NCBI RefSeq assembly: GCF_021190915.1
Contig: NZ_JAIOAP010000004.1
Location: 310,001 to 374,000 of the forward strand
Direction: 5' to 3'
DNA length: 64,000 nucleotides
From: Cohnella silvisoli
GTDB taxonomy: Bacteria > Bacillota > Bacilli > Paenibacillales > Paenibacillaceae
Part shown: positions 9,075 through 17,932 of the stretch, one piece after another
How the letters are laid out: every line of letters begins with the position of its first letter
Position numbering within the stretch: position 1 is the first letter of the stretch
Translations under genes and position numbers: made by a program
The notes under the pieces: generated by a model
What the model was told of the DNA's origin: nothing
Database searches by the model: none
The model's input: the letters and a program-made list of their open reading frames with translations, nothing else

Positions 9075-9587
9075 ATGAATGTACCCAATATGTTGACCGC
9101 ATCCCGATTTGTGTTAATCCCCTTGTTTTTATTATTATATTTGAACGGCCAATCCATTGCGGCTCTCTGCACTTTGCTGGTTGCCGGGCTAACCGATTTT
9201 CTGGACGGCTACATTGCGCGCCGGAGCGGGCAAGTGACGGTGACGGGCAGCATGCTTGATCCGCTGGCAGACAAACTGATGATGCTTACCGTTGTTTTGG
9301 CGCTTCTAATCAAGAACGTGATCCCCTGGGCGGCATTTGCGGTTATGGCGTTCAGAGAGCTGGTCATGATTATCGGCTCGGCGGTGTATCACTTCCGCGG
9401 ATTAAAAACCGTACAGGCTAATCTATTCGGCAAAGCGACCACGATACTCTACTATGCGGCCATCATGATGATGTTTCTCGAGCTGCCTGGAGGAGTGTTC
9501 GTCCTTTGGTGCGGAATTGCGTTATCTTTCGTGACTTCGGTTATATACTTCGTGACATTCAAAAACTTGAACCGAACGCCGTCGTAG
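9075..9587 (+). CDS. CDP-alcohol phosphatidyltransferase, PgsA-like
   Basis: A membrane enzyme that moves a phosphatidyl group from CDP-diacylglycerol to an alcohol, most likely glycerol-3-phosphate. The full family signature DG-x2-AR-x8-G-x3-D-x3-D is visible (LDGYIARR then GSMLDPLADKLM, about residues 44-68), in a protein with about five hydrophobic segments. The start at 9075 gives the usual N-terminus NVPNMLTASRF and 170 aa. An ATG at 9036 has the better ribosome site (GGGGTGAG) and would add 13 residues; both remain possible. Genomes of this group often have more than one PgsA-like gene, so the exact product is not certain. Confidence 0.85.
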   Translation: MNVPNMLTASRFVLIPLFLLLYLNGQSIAALCTLLVAGLTDFLDGYIARRSGQVTVTGSMLDPLADKLMMLTVVLALLIKNVIPWAAFAVMAFRELVMIIGSAVYHFRGLKTVQANLFGKATTILYYAAIMMMFLELPGGVFVLWCGIALSFVTSVIYFVTFKNLNRTPS

Positions 9588-9600
9588 TCTCTTCGCACAA

Positions 9601-9650
9601 AAGAGCCCGCCGCCGGCTGGTCGAACGGCGGGCGGCGGCAAGCTCTCTTA
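9601..9650 (+). terminator. GC-rich inverted repeat after the pgsA-like gene
   Basis: GAGC followed by CCGCCGCC (9603-9614 region) can pair with GGCGGCGG and, after a small bulge, GCTC (to about 9645). The bases after it (TCTTATAT) are only modestly T-rich, so this may be a weak terminator or just a stable hairpin. Confidence 0.35.
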
Positions 9651-9744
9651 TATCAACCTTGGCGACTGCAGTTCGCTTCAGGGATGAATGTATTATTTGT
9701 CTGCCGGAAGCGGCTTATGCGCCCAAAATAGGAGGAAACATAAC

Positions 9745-10182
9745 ATGTTGGACATTGTACAAATACAAGAATTAATTCCTCACCGCCCTCCTTTTCTGTT
9801 GATCGACCGGATTCTGGAGCTTGAACCCGGCAAACGGGCGGTCGGGCTCAAGAACGTTACGATGAACGAGCCTTTTTTCGTTGGCCATTTTCCGGGTTAT
9901 CCGGTTATGCCGGGCGTGTTGATCGTAGAAGCGCTTGCGCAGGTTGGGACAGTCGCCATGCTGGCGCTCGAGGAGAACAAAGGGAAGCTAGGCTTCTTCG
10001 CGGGAATAGACGAATTCAGATTCCGCGGTCAAGTTAAGCCGGGGGATACGCTGATTCTGGAGCTGGAAGTTACGCGCTTGAAGGGTCCGATCGGCAAAGG
10101 CCGCGGAACGGCCCGCGTGGGAGATACCGTTGTCGCCGAGGGAGAGCTTATGTTTGCCTTGTCCGATCCCAATAAGGGGTAA
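9745..10182 (+). CDS. fabZ: 3-hydroxyacyl-[ACP] dehydratase FabZ
   Basis: Dehydrates beta-hydroxyacyl-ACP in type II fatty-acid synthesis. The 145-aa hot-dog-fold protein has the start motif [14 protein letters not shown] and the active site [20 protein letters not shown] with His48 and Glu62. GGAGGAAA ten bases before the ATG at 9745 fixes the start; a longer frame from 9688 has no such site. fabZ lies near flhP in B. subtilis too (ywpB), so this continues the conserved order. Confidence 0.96.
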   Translation: MLDIVQIQELIPHRPPFLLIDRILELEPGKRAVGLKNVTMNEPFFVGHFPGYPVMPGVLIVEALAQVGTVAMLALEENKGKLGFFAGIDEFRFRGQVKPGDTLILELEVTRLKGPIGKGRGTARVGDTVVAEGELMFALSDPNKG

Positions 10183-10226
10183 AAGGCTGAAACGGTCAAA
10201 ATGACTTAGTGGAGAAGGAGAGAATA

Positions 10227-11933
10227 ATGATGCCAACAAATCCGCAACAACTATACGAAGCTTGGTTAAACGATCCGAACATAGATGAACAGACAAAAGA
10301 AGAACTTCGCGGTATTAGCGGCGAGGCCGGGGAAATCGAAGATCGGTTCTATCGGGACCTTGAATTCGGGACGGGCGGATTACGCGGAGTCATGGGCGCG
10401 GGAACGAACCGGATGAATCGTTACGTCATCGGCAAGGCAACCCAAGGGTTCGCGAACTTCTTGCTTGGCGAATCTGCTTCTCCATCGGTCGTTATCGCGC
10501 ATGATTCTCGTAGCAACTCGGATGTCTATTCGTTGGAGGCCGCATGCGTCCTCGCGGCGAACGGAATCCGCACCTATTTGTTCCGTTCCCTTCGTCCGAC
10601 GCCTCAATTGTCATTCGCGGTTCGCGATTTGAAAGCGACCGGAGGCATTGTCGTGACGGCAAGCCATAACCCGCCGGAGTATAACGGCTACAAAGTATAT
10701 GGCGCAGACGGCGGACAGCTTGTTCCGCACCAAGCGGAGCAGGTAATCAACCATATCCGCGACATCGGTTCTTTCGATAAAGTGAAGCGGCTGACGCAAG
10801 ACGAAGCGGAGAAGCAAGGTCTTCTATGCTGGCTGGGCGACGGCGACGATCAACGCTTCGTGGATACGGTAGTCGCTCAGACGGTGCAGCCTGACGTCAT
10901 CAAGGGCGGGGCCGGAGAAGCGCTGGGCGTTGTTTTCACGCCTCTTCATGGCGCCGGCAACATTCCCATCCAACGGGTACTCGCGCAAGCGGGCTTCTCC
11001 AAAGTGAGCGTCGTATGGGAGCAAGAGCAGCCTAACGGGATGTTCCCGACGGTCAAATCTCCGAACCCGGAGGAGCAAGAAGCGTTTACCCTTGCGATCA
11101 AGCTTGCTAACGAAGTCGGAGCAGACATCATCGTAGGTACGGATCCGGATTGCGATCGGATGGGCGCGGTCGTGAAGAACGACAAGGGTGAATTCGTCGT
11201 ACTGACGGGAAACCAATCCGGAGCCCTTATGGTCCATTATTTGCTATCGAATTTGAAGGCGCAGGGCAAACTACCCGCTAACGGCGCTGTCATTAAGACA
11301 ATCGTAACGAGCGAGATGGGGGCGGACATCGCCTCGTCCTACGGCTGCGAAGTATTCAGCACGCTTACGGGCTTCAAATATATTGGAGAGAAAATGTCGC
11401 AATTCGAAGCGACGGGCTCCCATACGTTCCTATTCGGCTATGAGGAGAGCTACGGGTACTTGACCGGGACGTACGCGAGGGACAAGGATGCCGTCGTAGC
11501 TTCTCTCTTGATCTGCGAAGCGGCCGCTTATTATAAGTCGCAAGGAAAGACATTATATGAAGTATTGCTAGGGCTTTATGCCGAATACGGCACTTATCTG
11601 GAGAAATTGGAGTCCCGCACGCTTAAAGGCAAGGATGGCGTAGAGCAGATTGGCGCGATCATGAACGATTGGCGGTCGAACCCGCCAACGGAAATTGCCG
11701 GCATATCCGTTACCCAAGCGCTCGATTATGCGAAAGGCTTAGACGGACTGCCTTCGGAAAATGTTCTAAAGTTCCTGCTCGCTGACGGCTCATGGTTCTG
11801 CTTGCGGCCTTCGGGGACGGAGCCGAAGATCAAGGTTTATTTTGCGGTACGCGGTACGGGGTTAGATGGGGCATCGGCTTCCCTAAAGCGGCTAGTTGAC
11901 GTCGTAATGGCTCGTGTGGATTCGCTAGCTTAG
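10227..11933 (+). CDS. pgcA: Alpha-phosphoglucomutase
   Basis: Interconverts glucose-6-P and glucose-1-P, supplying UDP- and dTDP-glucose for wall polymers and glycans. The 568-aa protein is close to B. subtilis PgcA (581). Seen in order: active-site phosphoserine Ser146 in TASHNPPEYNGYK, the metal loop GTDPDCDRMG (near residue 305), the sugar loop FGYEESYGYL (near 405), and the C-terminal phosphate loop RPSGTEPKIKVY. AAGGAG at 10214-10219 suits ATG 10227 (or the adjacent ATG at 10230). Its neighbourhood of polymer and S-layer glycan genes suits a supply role. Confidence 0.95.
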   Translation: MMPTNPQQLYEAWLNDPNIDEQTKEELRGISGEAGEIEDRFYRDLEFGTGGLRGVMGAGTNRMNRYVIGKATQGFANFLLGESASPSVVIAHDSRSNSDVYSLEAACVLAANGIRTYLFRSLRPTPQLSFAVRDLKATGGIVVTASHNPPEYNGYKVYGADGGQLVPHQAEQVINHIRDIGSFDKVKRLTQDEAEKQGLLCWLGDGDDQRFVDTVVAQTVQPDVIKGGAGEALGVVFTPLHGAGNIPIQRVLAQAGFSKVSVVWEQEQPNGMFPTVKSPNPEEQEAFTLAIKLANEVGADIIVGTDPDCDRMGAVVKNDKGEFVVLTGNQSGALMVHYLLSNLKAQGKLPANGAVIKTIVTSEMGADIASSYGCEVFSTLTGFKYIGEKMSQFEATGSHTFLFGYEESYGYLTGTYARDKDAVVASLLICEAAAYYKSQGKTLYEVLLGLYAEYGTYLEKLESRTLKGKDGVEQIGAIMNDWRSNPPTEIAGISVTQALDYAKGLDGLPSENVLKFLLADGSWFCLRPSGTEPKIKVYFAVRGTGLDGASASLKRLVDVVMARVDSLA

Positions 11934-11955
11934 TTGAAATGAAGGAGTGACCGTT

Positions 11956-14001
11956 GTGCCTCAATGGCTGAACACTTGGAATTCGAGATTGGCGAAATGG
12001 CTTTGGTGGATCGTACTGGTTGGCGTCGTTGCAGCTTTGCCGGTCATGTATGCGAGGGTGCAAACCGAATCTTCATCGGATAAAGTAGCTATCGTCATGG
12101 ACTATCGTGATTTGTTGCAGATTGGTAATACGCAGGCGAACCCGCAGGCTTTCGTGCAGGAGCAATTAAAGCTTCTGAAGGATGCGGGAGTAAATGGGAT
12201 GGCCGTTTTCGAAAGCACGTTAGAAGAGCTTTCCTGGGCGACGGAAGTGAATGTTTACAATGCATCTCAAGCAGCTTTGCTGGAGGGGCGAGTTTCTCCT
12301 ACGGAGGATAACGGCACTTATGTGATATTCAACAATCCGGAGCATGAGCAAGTGCTTCGTCCGATCATCGAATGGGCGTTTAAGCACCATGGCGCGGACG
12401 TTACGAATTGGTCTGTCAAAGACCATTCGGGGCTGCGTATTAACATGGGGTATGACGATGCTTATTTGCGTCCCATGCAGCCTAACCCTATCGCGATGAA
12501 AATGCTGAAGGACGCCGGATTCCAGATCGTTCCACGGTTGTCGGACCGGTTCGATCCGTTCGATGCGGCCGAGATGGACAAGTGGCTGCAATCGTTTCAG
12601 GATCTTGGAGTTTCCCGCATCGTGTTCGATGGGGATGCTGTAACAGGCTTTGGCAAAGGAATGAAATTCGGAGGTGTGCAACGGTTCGCTAATGAGCTAA
12701 AGGCGCACAATATCGGTGTCGCGATTTTCGAAAACTTGAAAGTACCGCAGAAAGGGATGGCCAATCTAGCCAACCTGCTTAAATATAATGCGATCAGGGC
12801 TCACTCCGTCGGAGAAGCGGAGATGACGACAATCAAGAATCCGGTGCTGGAAGACAGGCTCGTGCTGGCGGTTAAGGATCGCAGCATACGTTTGCTGTAC
12901 TTGAACGCGATAGCGGTCAGAGATGCGGTGAAAGGAAAAGTCTCGCATCCGTTGGGCAATATTATCGATGTCCTGCATGGGGATGAAGAATCTAAAGGCG
13001 TCGTTCATCAGCTGAAGGATTTTGGCTATGAGCTGGGCGTGCCTAATGCGTTCGATGTGCACAAAGCGCCTCAGGAAACAATATTGCGCGGTTTGGCCGC
13101 TCTCGGAGCCATCGCCCTGTGCGCGTTAACTCTCGGACTGTTCCTTCCTTCGTTGCTGCTTCCTGTACTTGTTATAGGTTCCATTGGCGGAGCGGGATTG
13201 TATGTGTTGAATTCCACGCTGATGGTACAAGCTTTGGCGCTGTTCGCCGCGATAGCCGCACCGACGGCTTCAGTCGTGTTGCTTATTAAACGGCTGCGCG
13301 TACTGAGAGAGTCGGCAGGGAATGAGCCGATTTCGGGCTCCCGACGTTTGGGCGGCGCCGTGCTGCTGCTTGTTCGGACGACGATTCTTTCCATGGCGGC
13401 TATTCCGTTCATCGTAGCGCTGCTTAATCACATTTCGTATAGTTTGGTTCTGCAGCAATTCCGCGGCGTAAGCCTGCTGCATCTCGTTCCAATTGGTTTG
13501 GTCGCTTTATATGTATTCTTATACGGCTCGGGAGATACGGTTCTCGGGAATACGAAAAGAATTCTGTCCATGCCGCTAACGGTTCTCTGGATCGTCGGTA
13601 TCGGAATTCTCGGCGCGGCGGGCATGTACTATCTGACCAGAACGGGTAATGCCGGACAAGTATCGGGTCTGGAAATGCAGTTCCGTTCGATATTGGAAAA
13701 TACTTTCGGAGTACGACCGCGTACCAAGGAGTTTCTGTTAGGCCACCCGTTGTTCTTTGTTGGCATTTTCTTGGCGCTTCGTTACCGTTGGGCAATGGTT
13801 CTGCTTATTGCTGGAACGATTGGGCAACTGTCTATTGTCGATACATTCGCGCACATTCACACGCCTCTACTGCTGTCGCTCATCCGCATTTTCCTCGGTC
13901 TTGGCATCGGCGTATTAATCGGCCTTGCCATCATCGCGGTATGGCAGATCGGCGAGAAAGTCTGGGACAGATGGGTGAGGGGCGCTAGGTCGGCGGTTTA
14001 G
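11956..14001 (+). CDS. DUF5693-family polytopic membrane protein
   Basis: A 681-aa protein with an N-terminal membrane anchor (about residues 12-31), a large soluble domain (35-375) with a TIM-barrel-like pattern (DAGVNGMAVFESTLEEL, DLGVSRIVFDGDAV, HNIGVAIFENL), and then about eight to nine membrane segments to the C-terminus. I recognise the layout as DUF5693, a family of unknown function common in Paenibacillaceae. It lies directly upstream of csaB and 22 bases after pgcA, so a part in handling or exporting the pyruvylated wall polymer is a reasonable guess, but nothing in the sequence proves it. The GTG at 11956 is preferred because AAGGAG at 11942-11946 is at the right distance. Confidence 0.7.
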   Translation: MPQWLNTWNSRLAKWLWWIVLVGVVAALPVMYARVQTESSSDKVAIVMDYRDLLQIGNTQANPQAFVQEQLKLLKDAGVNGMAVFESTLEELSWATEVNVYNASQAALLEGRVSPTEDNGTYVIFNNPEHEQVLRPIIEWAFKHHGADVTNWSVKDHSGLRINMGYDDAYLRPMQPNPIAMKMLKDAGFQIVPRLSDRFDPFDAAEMDKWLQSFQDLGVSRIVFDGDAVTGFGKGMKFGGVQRFANELKAHNIGVAIFENLKVPQKGMANLANLLKYNAIRAHSVGEAEMTTIKNPVLEDRLVLAVKDRSIRLLYLNAIAVRDAVKGKVSHPLGNIIDVLHGDEESKGVVHQLKDFGYELGVPNAFDVHKAPQETILRGLAALGAIALCALTLGLFLPSLLLPVLVIGSIGGAGLYVLNSTLMVQALALFAAIAAPTASVVLLIKRLRVLRESAGNEPISGSRRLGGAVLLLVRTTILSMAAIPFIVALLNHISYSLVLQQFRGVSLLHLVPIGLVALYVFLYGSGDTVLGNTKRILSMPLTVLWIVGIGILGAAGMYYLTRTGNAGQVSGLEMQFRSILENTFGVRPRTKEFLLGHPLFFVGIFLALRYRWAMVLLIAGTIGQLSIVDTFAHIHTPLLLSLIRIFLGLGIGVLIGLAIIAVWQIGEKVWDRWVRGARSAV

Positions 14002-14366
14002 GTGGGGTGAGTTGGGTGAGGTAGCTTTCGCGATATCCCTTTGACTCAGGACGGGTATACGAGTAAATGTTTGTAACCCTCTTAGGATGTGCCATTATCC
14101 CCTTCGCTAAGATTTGTTGGTGGCGCGGGGGATAATGTTGCTTAGTCATGTTATTTGTACCTAGGTAGGGAGTTCCGTTGGTTAGCAGGTAGGAATGAAG
14201 GTGATCCGACAAAATGAAGTAACGTTATTTTCAACTTTCAGCGCAGTTTATGGGTGATACGAGTAAATGGTAAGCTTATGATGAGCTTATTTGCGATAGA
14301 TAGGAGCTGTGTCAAATCGTAGATCGTGCTAAGGGTCGAGCAGGGGAAGGACGCAAAACGTATCGT
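14002..14366 (+). other. 365-base intergenic region before csaB
   Basis: No gene is supported here. It holds a perfect inverted repeat, CATTATCCCC (14093-14102) with GGGGATAATG (14127-14136), without a T run. It also holds a direct repeat of ATACGAGTAAATG near 14057 and near 14258. AGGAG at 14302-14306 precedes the csaB frame but is too far from its TTG to be a normal ribosome site. Confidence 0.5.
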
Positions 14367-15503
14367 TTGGTTCTTTCGGGATATTACGGTTTTCGCAACA
14401 GCGGGGACGAGGCGGTACTTAAGAGCATTTTGGCAGCGTTGGAAGAAGCTGCAGCGCATGCGGGGATAAAGGTTGAGCCTATCGTGCTTTCAGGTGATCC
14501 TGAATGGACGCAGAGACAGTATGGCGTGGAAGCCGTCCATCGGACGAAGCTCGGAGAAGTGAGAAAAGCGCTGAAAAGCAGCGACGGGCTCATCAGCGGA
14601 GGCGGGAGCTTGTTGCAGGACGCAACGGGGCTCGGCTCCATCCCGTATTATTTAGGAATTATGGCGTTGGCACGCTGGTGCGGAAAGCCGACATTCGTAT
14701 ACGCGCAAGGTATCGGTCCGGTGAATCGGCGGGTTTTTCAGCCTTTTATAGCGAGGGCGTTCAAGCGCGCTGCTTATGTATCCGTGCGCGACGAAGAATC
14801 GGCGACGTTGCTGCGCCGTTATGGCGTACCGCCGGCCAGCATTGAAGTGGTGCCGGATCCGGTCATGGGCTTGCCGGCGGGGAGCGGCGAGGGTACGGGG
14901 GCCGAGCAGGATAGCGGCCTGCCGGGGGCGGTGGATGCCGTGACCGCGGCATCCGGGCAGGACACGCTACCCGTGGTAGGCGTGTCCGTCAGGTTCTGGC
15001 GCAGCGACCGCGCGGACCTGGACCGCGCGGCTGCCGCGCTTGAAGCGCTGGCCGGACGCCATGCCGTCCGGCTGCGCTTCTTGCCGTTCCATCGCGGGGC
15101 GGACGAGGATGCGTCCCGCTACGTGATGGAACGGCTAGCGGGCTCCGGGGTCCCAGCGGAGCTGGCCCCGGCGCACGATGACCCGCAGCTGATGCTGCGG
15201 GAGGTTGGCCGATGCGCTCTGCTCATCGGCATGCGCTTGCATTCGCTCATCTATGCGGCGAATCAAGAGATCCCGCTTCTCGGGCTATCGTACGATCCCA
15301 AGATCGACCAGTTCTTGCAGCGTCTCGGTCAACGCGCCGTCGGCACGACAGACTCGCTCGATCCGGATCTTCTGGCGCATCAGGCAACCGAAATCTTGCG
15401 CAATCCCGAGCAATGGCACCAATCCTGCGGAGCCGCGATCCAACGTCTCAAACAAGAGGCAACTCGCCCCGCGCAACAAATCATCGAGTACATACGTATT
15501 TAG
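14367..15503 (+). CDS. csaB: Polysaccharide pyruvyl transferase CsaB
   Basis: CsaB puts ketal pyruvate on the secondary cell wall polymer, the modification recognised by SLH domains. The 378-aa protein has the family start VLSGYYGFRNSGDEAVL, the GGGSLLQDATG motif (near residue 77), YAQGIGPVNR, DEESA, and the C-terminal nucleotide-fold motif IGMRLHSLIYAANQEIPLLGLSYDPK. The start is uncertain: TTG 14367 is the only ordinary start codon after an in-frame stop at 14301, and its upstream purines (14343-14351) are far away. A Gly/Ala/Asp-rich insert (about residues 170-198) coincides with an unusually GC-rich stretch. Three SLH proteins nearby and tagA/tagO downstream support the role. Confidence 0.94.
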   Translation: MVLSGYYGFRNSGDEAVLKSILAALEEAAAHAGIKVEPIVLSGDPEWTQRQYGVEAVHRTKLGEVRKALKSSDGLISGGGSLLQDATGLGSIPYYLGIMALARWCGKPTFVYAQGIGPVNRRVFQPFIARAFKRAAYVSVRDEESATLLRRYGVPPASIEVVPDPVMGLPAGSGEGTGAEQDSGLPGAVDAVTAASGQDTLPVVGVSVRFWRSDRADLDRAAAALEALAGRHAVRLRFLPFHRGADEDASRYVMERLAGSGVPAELAPAHDDPQLMLREVGRCALLIGMRLHSLIYAANQEIPLLGLSYDPKIDQFLQRLGQRAVGTTDSLDPDLLAHQATEILRNPEQWHQSCGAAIQRLKQEATRPAQQIIEYIRI

Positions 15504-15635
15504 TGTAGGCAATTGCCGTTTTGGAGCAATTCATTAAAATTACGTGAAATTTATTTCATTTTCGTAACACCAATAACTGATTTCTGAGAGAATGGGATAT
15601 CGGCGAAAACACATTAGCTGGAGAGTGACCCAAAA

Positions 15636-16406
15636 GTGAACCCCAATCCGAAGCCGTATCCAACGGTTTCCCTGTACGGCGTACCATTTTCCAAGATGAA
15701 TATGCAGGAAACGGTCGGCTACCTTGCCGAGGCTATCGCTTCGCATCGCCCGCACCGGGTGGTGACGGGGAATCCGATTATGCTCATGGTTGGTCTCGAA
15801 AATCCGTCCTTCCATCGAACGTTATCGACCGCCGAACTCGTCGTTCCCGATGGCGCAGGCGTCGTCTGGGCGGCTCGCCACCTCAAACAGCCGGTCAAAG
15901 AACGCGTAGCCGGCTTCGATCTTATGCATGAGCTGCTGCAAGAGGGCGAACGGCGGAACTGGAGCGTATACCTGCTGGGAGCGTCGGCTGAGATCATTCA
16001 AACCGCGTACGCTAATTTGCAAAAACAATATCCAGCAATGCGTTTCGTCGGGTACAGGGATGGTTATTTTACGGATAGGGAAGATGGTGAGGTAGTTGCG
16101 GCGATTAGGGCGGCTAATCCCGACTTGCTGTTCGTTGCCCGTTCCACGATGAATCAGGAGCCTTGGATTGAGAAATATCAGAATGTGCTCGGAGTTCCGG
16201 TCGTGATGGGGGTCGGAGGCAGCTTTGACGTCGTTTCCGGCAAACTTAAGCGCGCACCGGCGCTTTTTCGCAAGATGGGTTTGGAGTGGTTTTACAGGTT
16301 AATTCAGGAACCATCCCGCTACAAGAGAATGTTGGTATTGCCTCAATTTGCCCTCAAAGTGATTAAAGACGGAGAAAAAGTCCTGAAACAAAGCAATCCA
16401 TTATGA
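15636..16406 (+). CDS. tagA: WecG/TagA/CpsF glycosyltransferase TagA
   Basis: Adds N-acetylmannosamine to undecaprenyl-PP-GlcNAc, the second step in wall teichoic acid and secondary wall polymer synthesis; pyruvylated ManNAc is the unit CsaB would modify. The 256-aa protein has the GT26 features TGNPIMLMVGLENP, the conserved Asp in VVPDGAGVVWAAR (near residue 70), and LGASAEIIQTAYANL followed by the GxxDGYF-like GYRDGYFTD. Start GTG 15636 has GGAGAG about ten bases upstream. TagA is known to act in S-layer anchoring polymer synthesis in Paenibacillus alvei. Confidence 0.93.
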   Translation: MNPNPKPYPTVSLYGVPFSKMNMQETVGYLAEAIASHRPHRVVTGNPIMLMVGLENPSFHRTLSTAELVVPDGAGVVWAARHLKQPVKERVAGFDLMHELLQEGERRNWSVYLLGASAEIIQTAYANLQKQYPAMRFVGYRDGYFTDREDGEVVAAIRAANPDLLFVARSTMNQEPWIEKYQNVLGVPVVMGVGGSFDVVSGKLKRAPALFRKMGLEWFYRLIQEPSRYKRMLVLPQFALKVIKDGEKVLKQSNPL

Positions 16407-16466
16407 AAACGGTCATGAAAATAATGAAAATCGTGCAAAATGGCGGAAAACGACAGAATGTTCACC

Positions 16467-16496
16467 TTGTTGAATTCCTAGCGACGGGAGTATAAT
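16467..16496 (+). promoter_or_regulatory. Probable SigA promoter of tagO
   Basis: TTGTTG (16467-16472), 18 bases, then a perfect TATAAT (16491-16496), ending 31 bases before the start codon. An overlapping TTGAAT at 16470 would give a 15-base spacer. Confidence 0.5.
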
Positions 16497-16527
16497 TCAT
16501 TCCGGTACACAAAAAGGGGAGTTGTAG

Positions 16528-17673
16528 ATGGTGTCTGGTTGGATGCTTGGAGTGGGATTGATTTCATTCATCGCGGCAATGGCGCTTGCGCTTGTTCTAA
16601 CACCGCTCGTGAAGAAACTGGCGATCCGCATCGGTGCGATCGACGTGCCGAATCACCGAAAAGTTCATACGCGAATTATGCCTCGACTGGGCGGAGTGGC
16701 TATCTATGCTGCGTTCACGGTAGGATTGTTACTTATATTGCCTTGGCTGCCCGATGGCACACTCAGCCAGTACGACCGCAACTTGATTAGCGCACTCCTC
16801 GTAGGGGGAACGTTGATCGTCTTGCTCGGAGCGCTCGATGACAAGTTCGACTTGTCCGCCAAGCTAAAATTGCTCGTGCAGATCGGCGCGGCGTGTATCG
16901 TCGTTTTCGGCTATGACGTTAAAATTAATTTGCTGAACATTCCTTTCGGTTCTTCTATGCAGCCGCTCGGCGAATGGCTCAGCATCCCGCTTACGATCCT
17001 CTGGATCGTCGGCGTCACGAACGCGATTAACTTAATTGACGGATTGGACGGGCTGGCAGCCGGCGTTTCCGGTATCGCAGTCGCTACCATTCTCGTCATG
17101 GGCATTCTAATGGGGAATGAAACGGTTATTCTTCTTTCTGCGGTACTGCTCGGCGCAATCGGTGGATTTTTGTTCTTCAACTTCCATCCTGCCAAAATAT
17201 TCATGGGAGACTCGGGCTCGCTCTTCCTCGGTTTCGCTCTGGCGACGCTGTCCATGCTCGGGTTCAAACAAATTACGATCGTGTCCTTCGTAACGCCGTT
17301 ACTCATTATCGGTGTTCCGTTGTCGGATACATTCTTCGCAATCGTACGCCGTTGGGTTCAGAAGAAACCAATCTTCGCTCCTGACAAAGGCCATCTGCAT
17401 CACTGCCTTCAACAGCTCGGTTTCAGCCATCGCAAAACAGTACTTATCATCTACGCGATAGCAGCCTTCTTCGGGACATGCGCAGTCGTACAGTCCGCTA
17501 TATCGAATTCAGGCCTAGGCAACTGGATCACGTTCATCGTCATCTGCGCGCTCGTCTTCCTATTGCAGATCGGTGCCGAACTCATCGGAATCGTTGACCA
17601 GTCCCGCCGCCCTGTACTCGATTTCTTGGCCAGACTGCGAATGAAGCCTCAAACGGATAGTCGGGGTAAGTAA
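16528..17673 (+). CDS. tagO: Undecaprenyl-phosphate GlcNAc-1-phosphate transferase TagO
   Basis: Moves GlcNAc-1-P from UDP-GlcNAc to undecaprenyl phosphate, starting lipid-linked wall polymers. The 381-aa polytopic MraY/WecA-family protein has HRKVHTRIMPRLGG (near residue 40), LGALDDKFDL (95), NAINLIDGLDGLAAG (165, with the catalytic Asp pair), KIFMGDSGSLFLG (225) and the cytoplasmic loop DKGHLHHCLQQLG (285). AAGGGGAG precedes the ATG. Its own promoter and terminator suggest it is a single-gene unit beside tagA and csaB, together covering initiation, ManNAc addition and pyruvylation. Confidence 0.95.
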   Translation: MVSGWMLGVGLISFIAAMALALVLTPLVKKLAIRIGAIDVPNHRKVHTRIMPRLGGVAIYAAFTVGLLLILPWLPDGTLSQYDRNLISALLVGGTLIVLLGALDDKFDLSAKLKLLVQIGAACIVVFGYDVKINLLNIPFGSSMQPLGEWLSIPLTILWIVGVTNAINLIDGLDGLAAGVSGIAVATILVMGILMGNETVILLSAVLLGAIGGFLFFNFHPAKIFMGDSGSLFLGFALATLSMLGFKQITIVSFVTPLLIIGVPLSDTFFAIVRRWVQKKPIFAPDKGHLHHCLQQLGFSHRKTVLIIYAIAAFFGTCAVVQSAISNSGLGNWITFIVICALVFLLQIGAELIGIVDQSRRPVLDFLARLRMKPQTDSRGK

Positions 17674-17692
17674 ACAGCACTCATACATGACC

Positions 17693-17748
17693 AAAGACTC
17701 AATTGTGCTTCCTTATGCAAATAAGGTTGTGCGATCGAGTCTTTTTTT
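17693..17748 (+). terminator. Rho-independent terminator after tagO
   Basis: AAAGACTC (17693-17700) pairs with GAGTCTTT (17737-17744), further pairing lies inside, and seven T follow. Confidence 0.8.
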
Positions 17749-17932
17749 CGTCGTTTCGTCTAAACATTTCCTCCCGGATGCCGATAACAAAGGTACAGAA
17801 CTTTTGCAGGGCTAATAGCGTCTAATGGTACATGTTGTCGAAAAAGGCGTTGATTGCCAATAGGGAGGACCGCTAGTCAGAGAAATTGTTTCTTGCACAA
17901 TTGATTAAGTTATTCATGAGGAGGATTTGTCA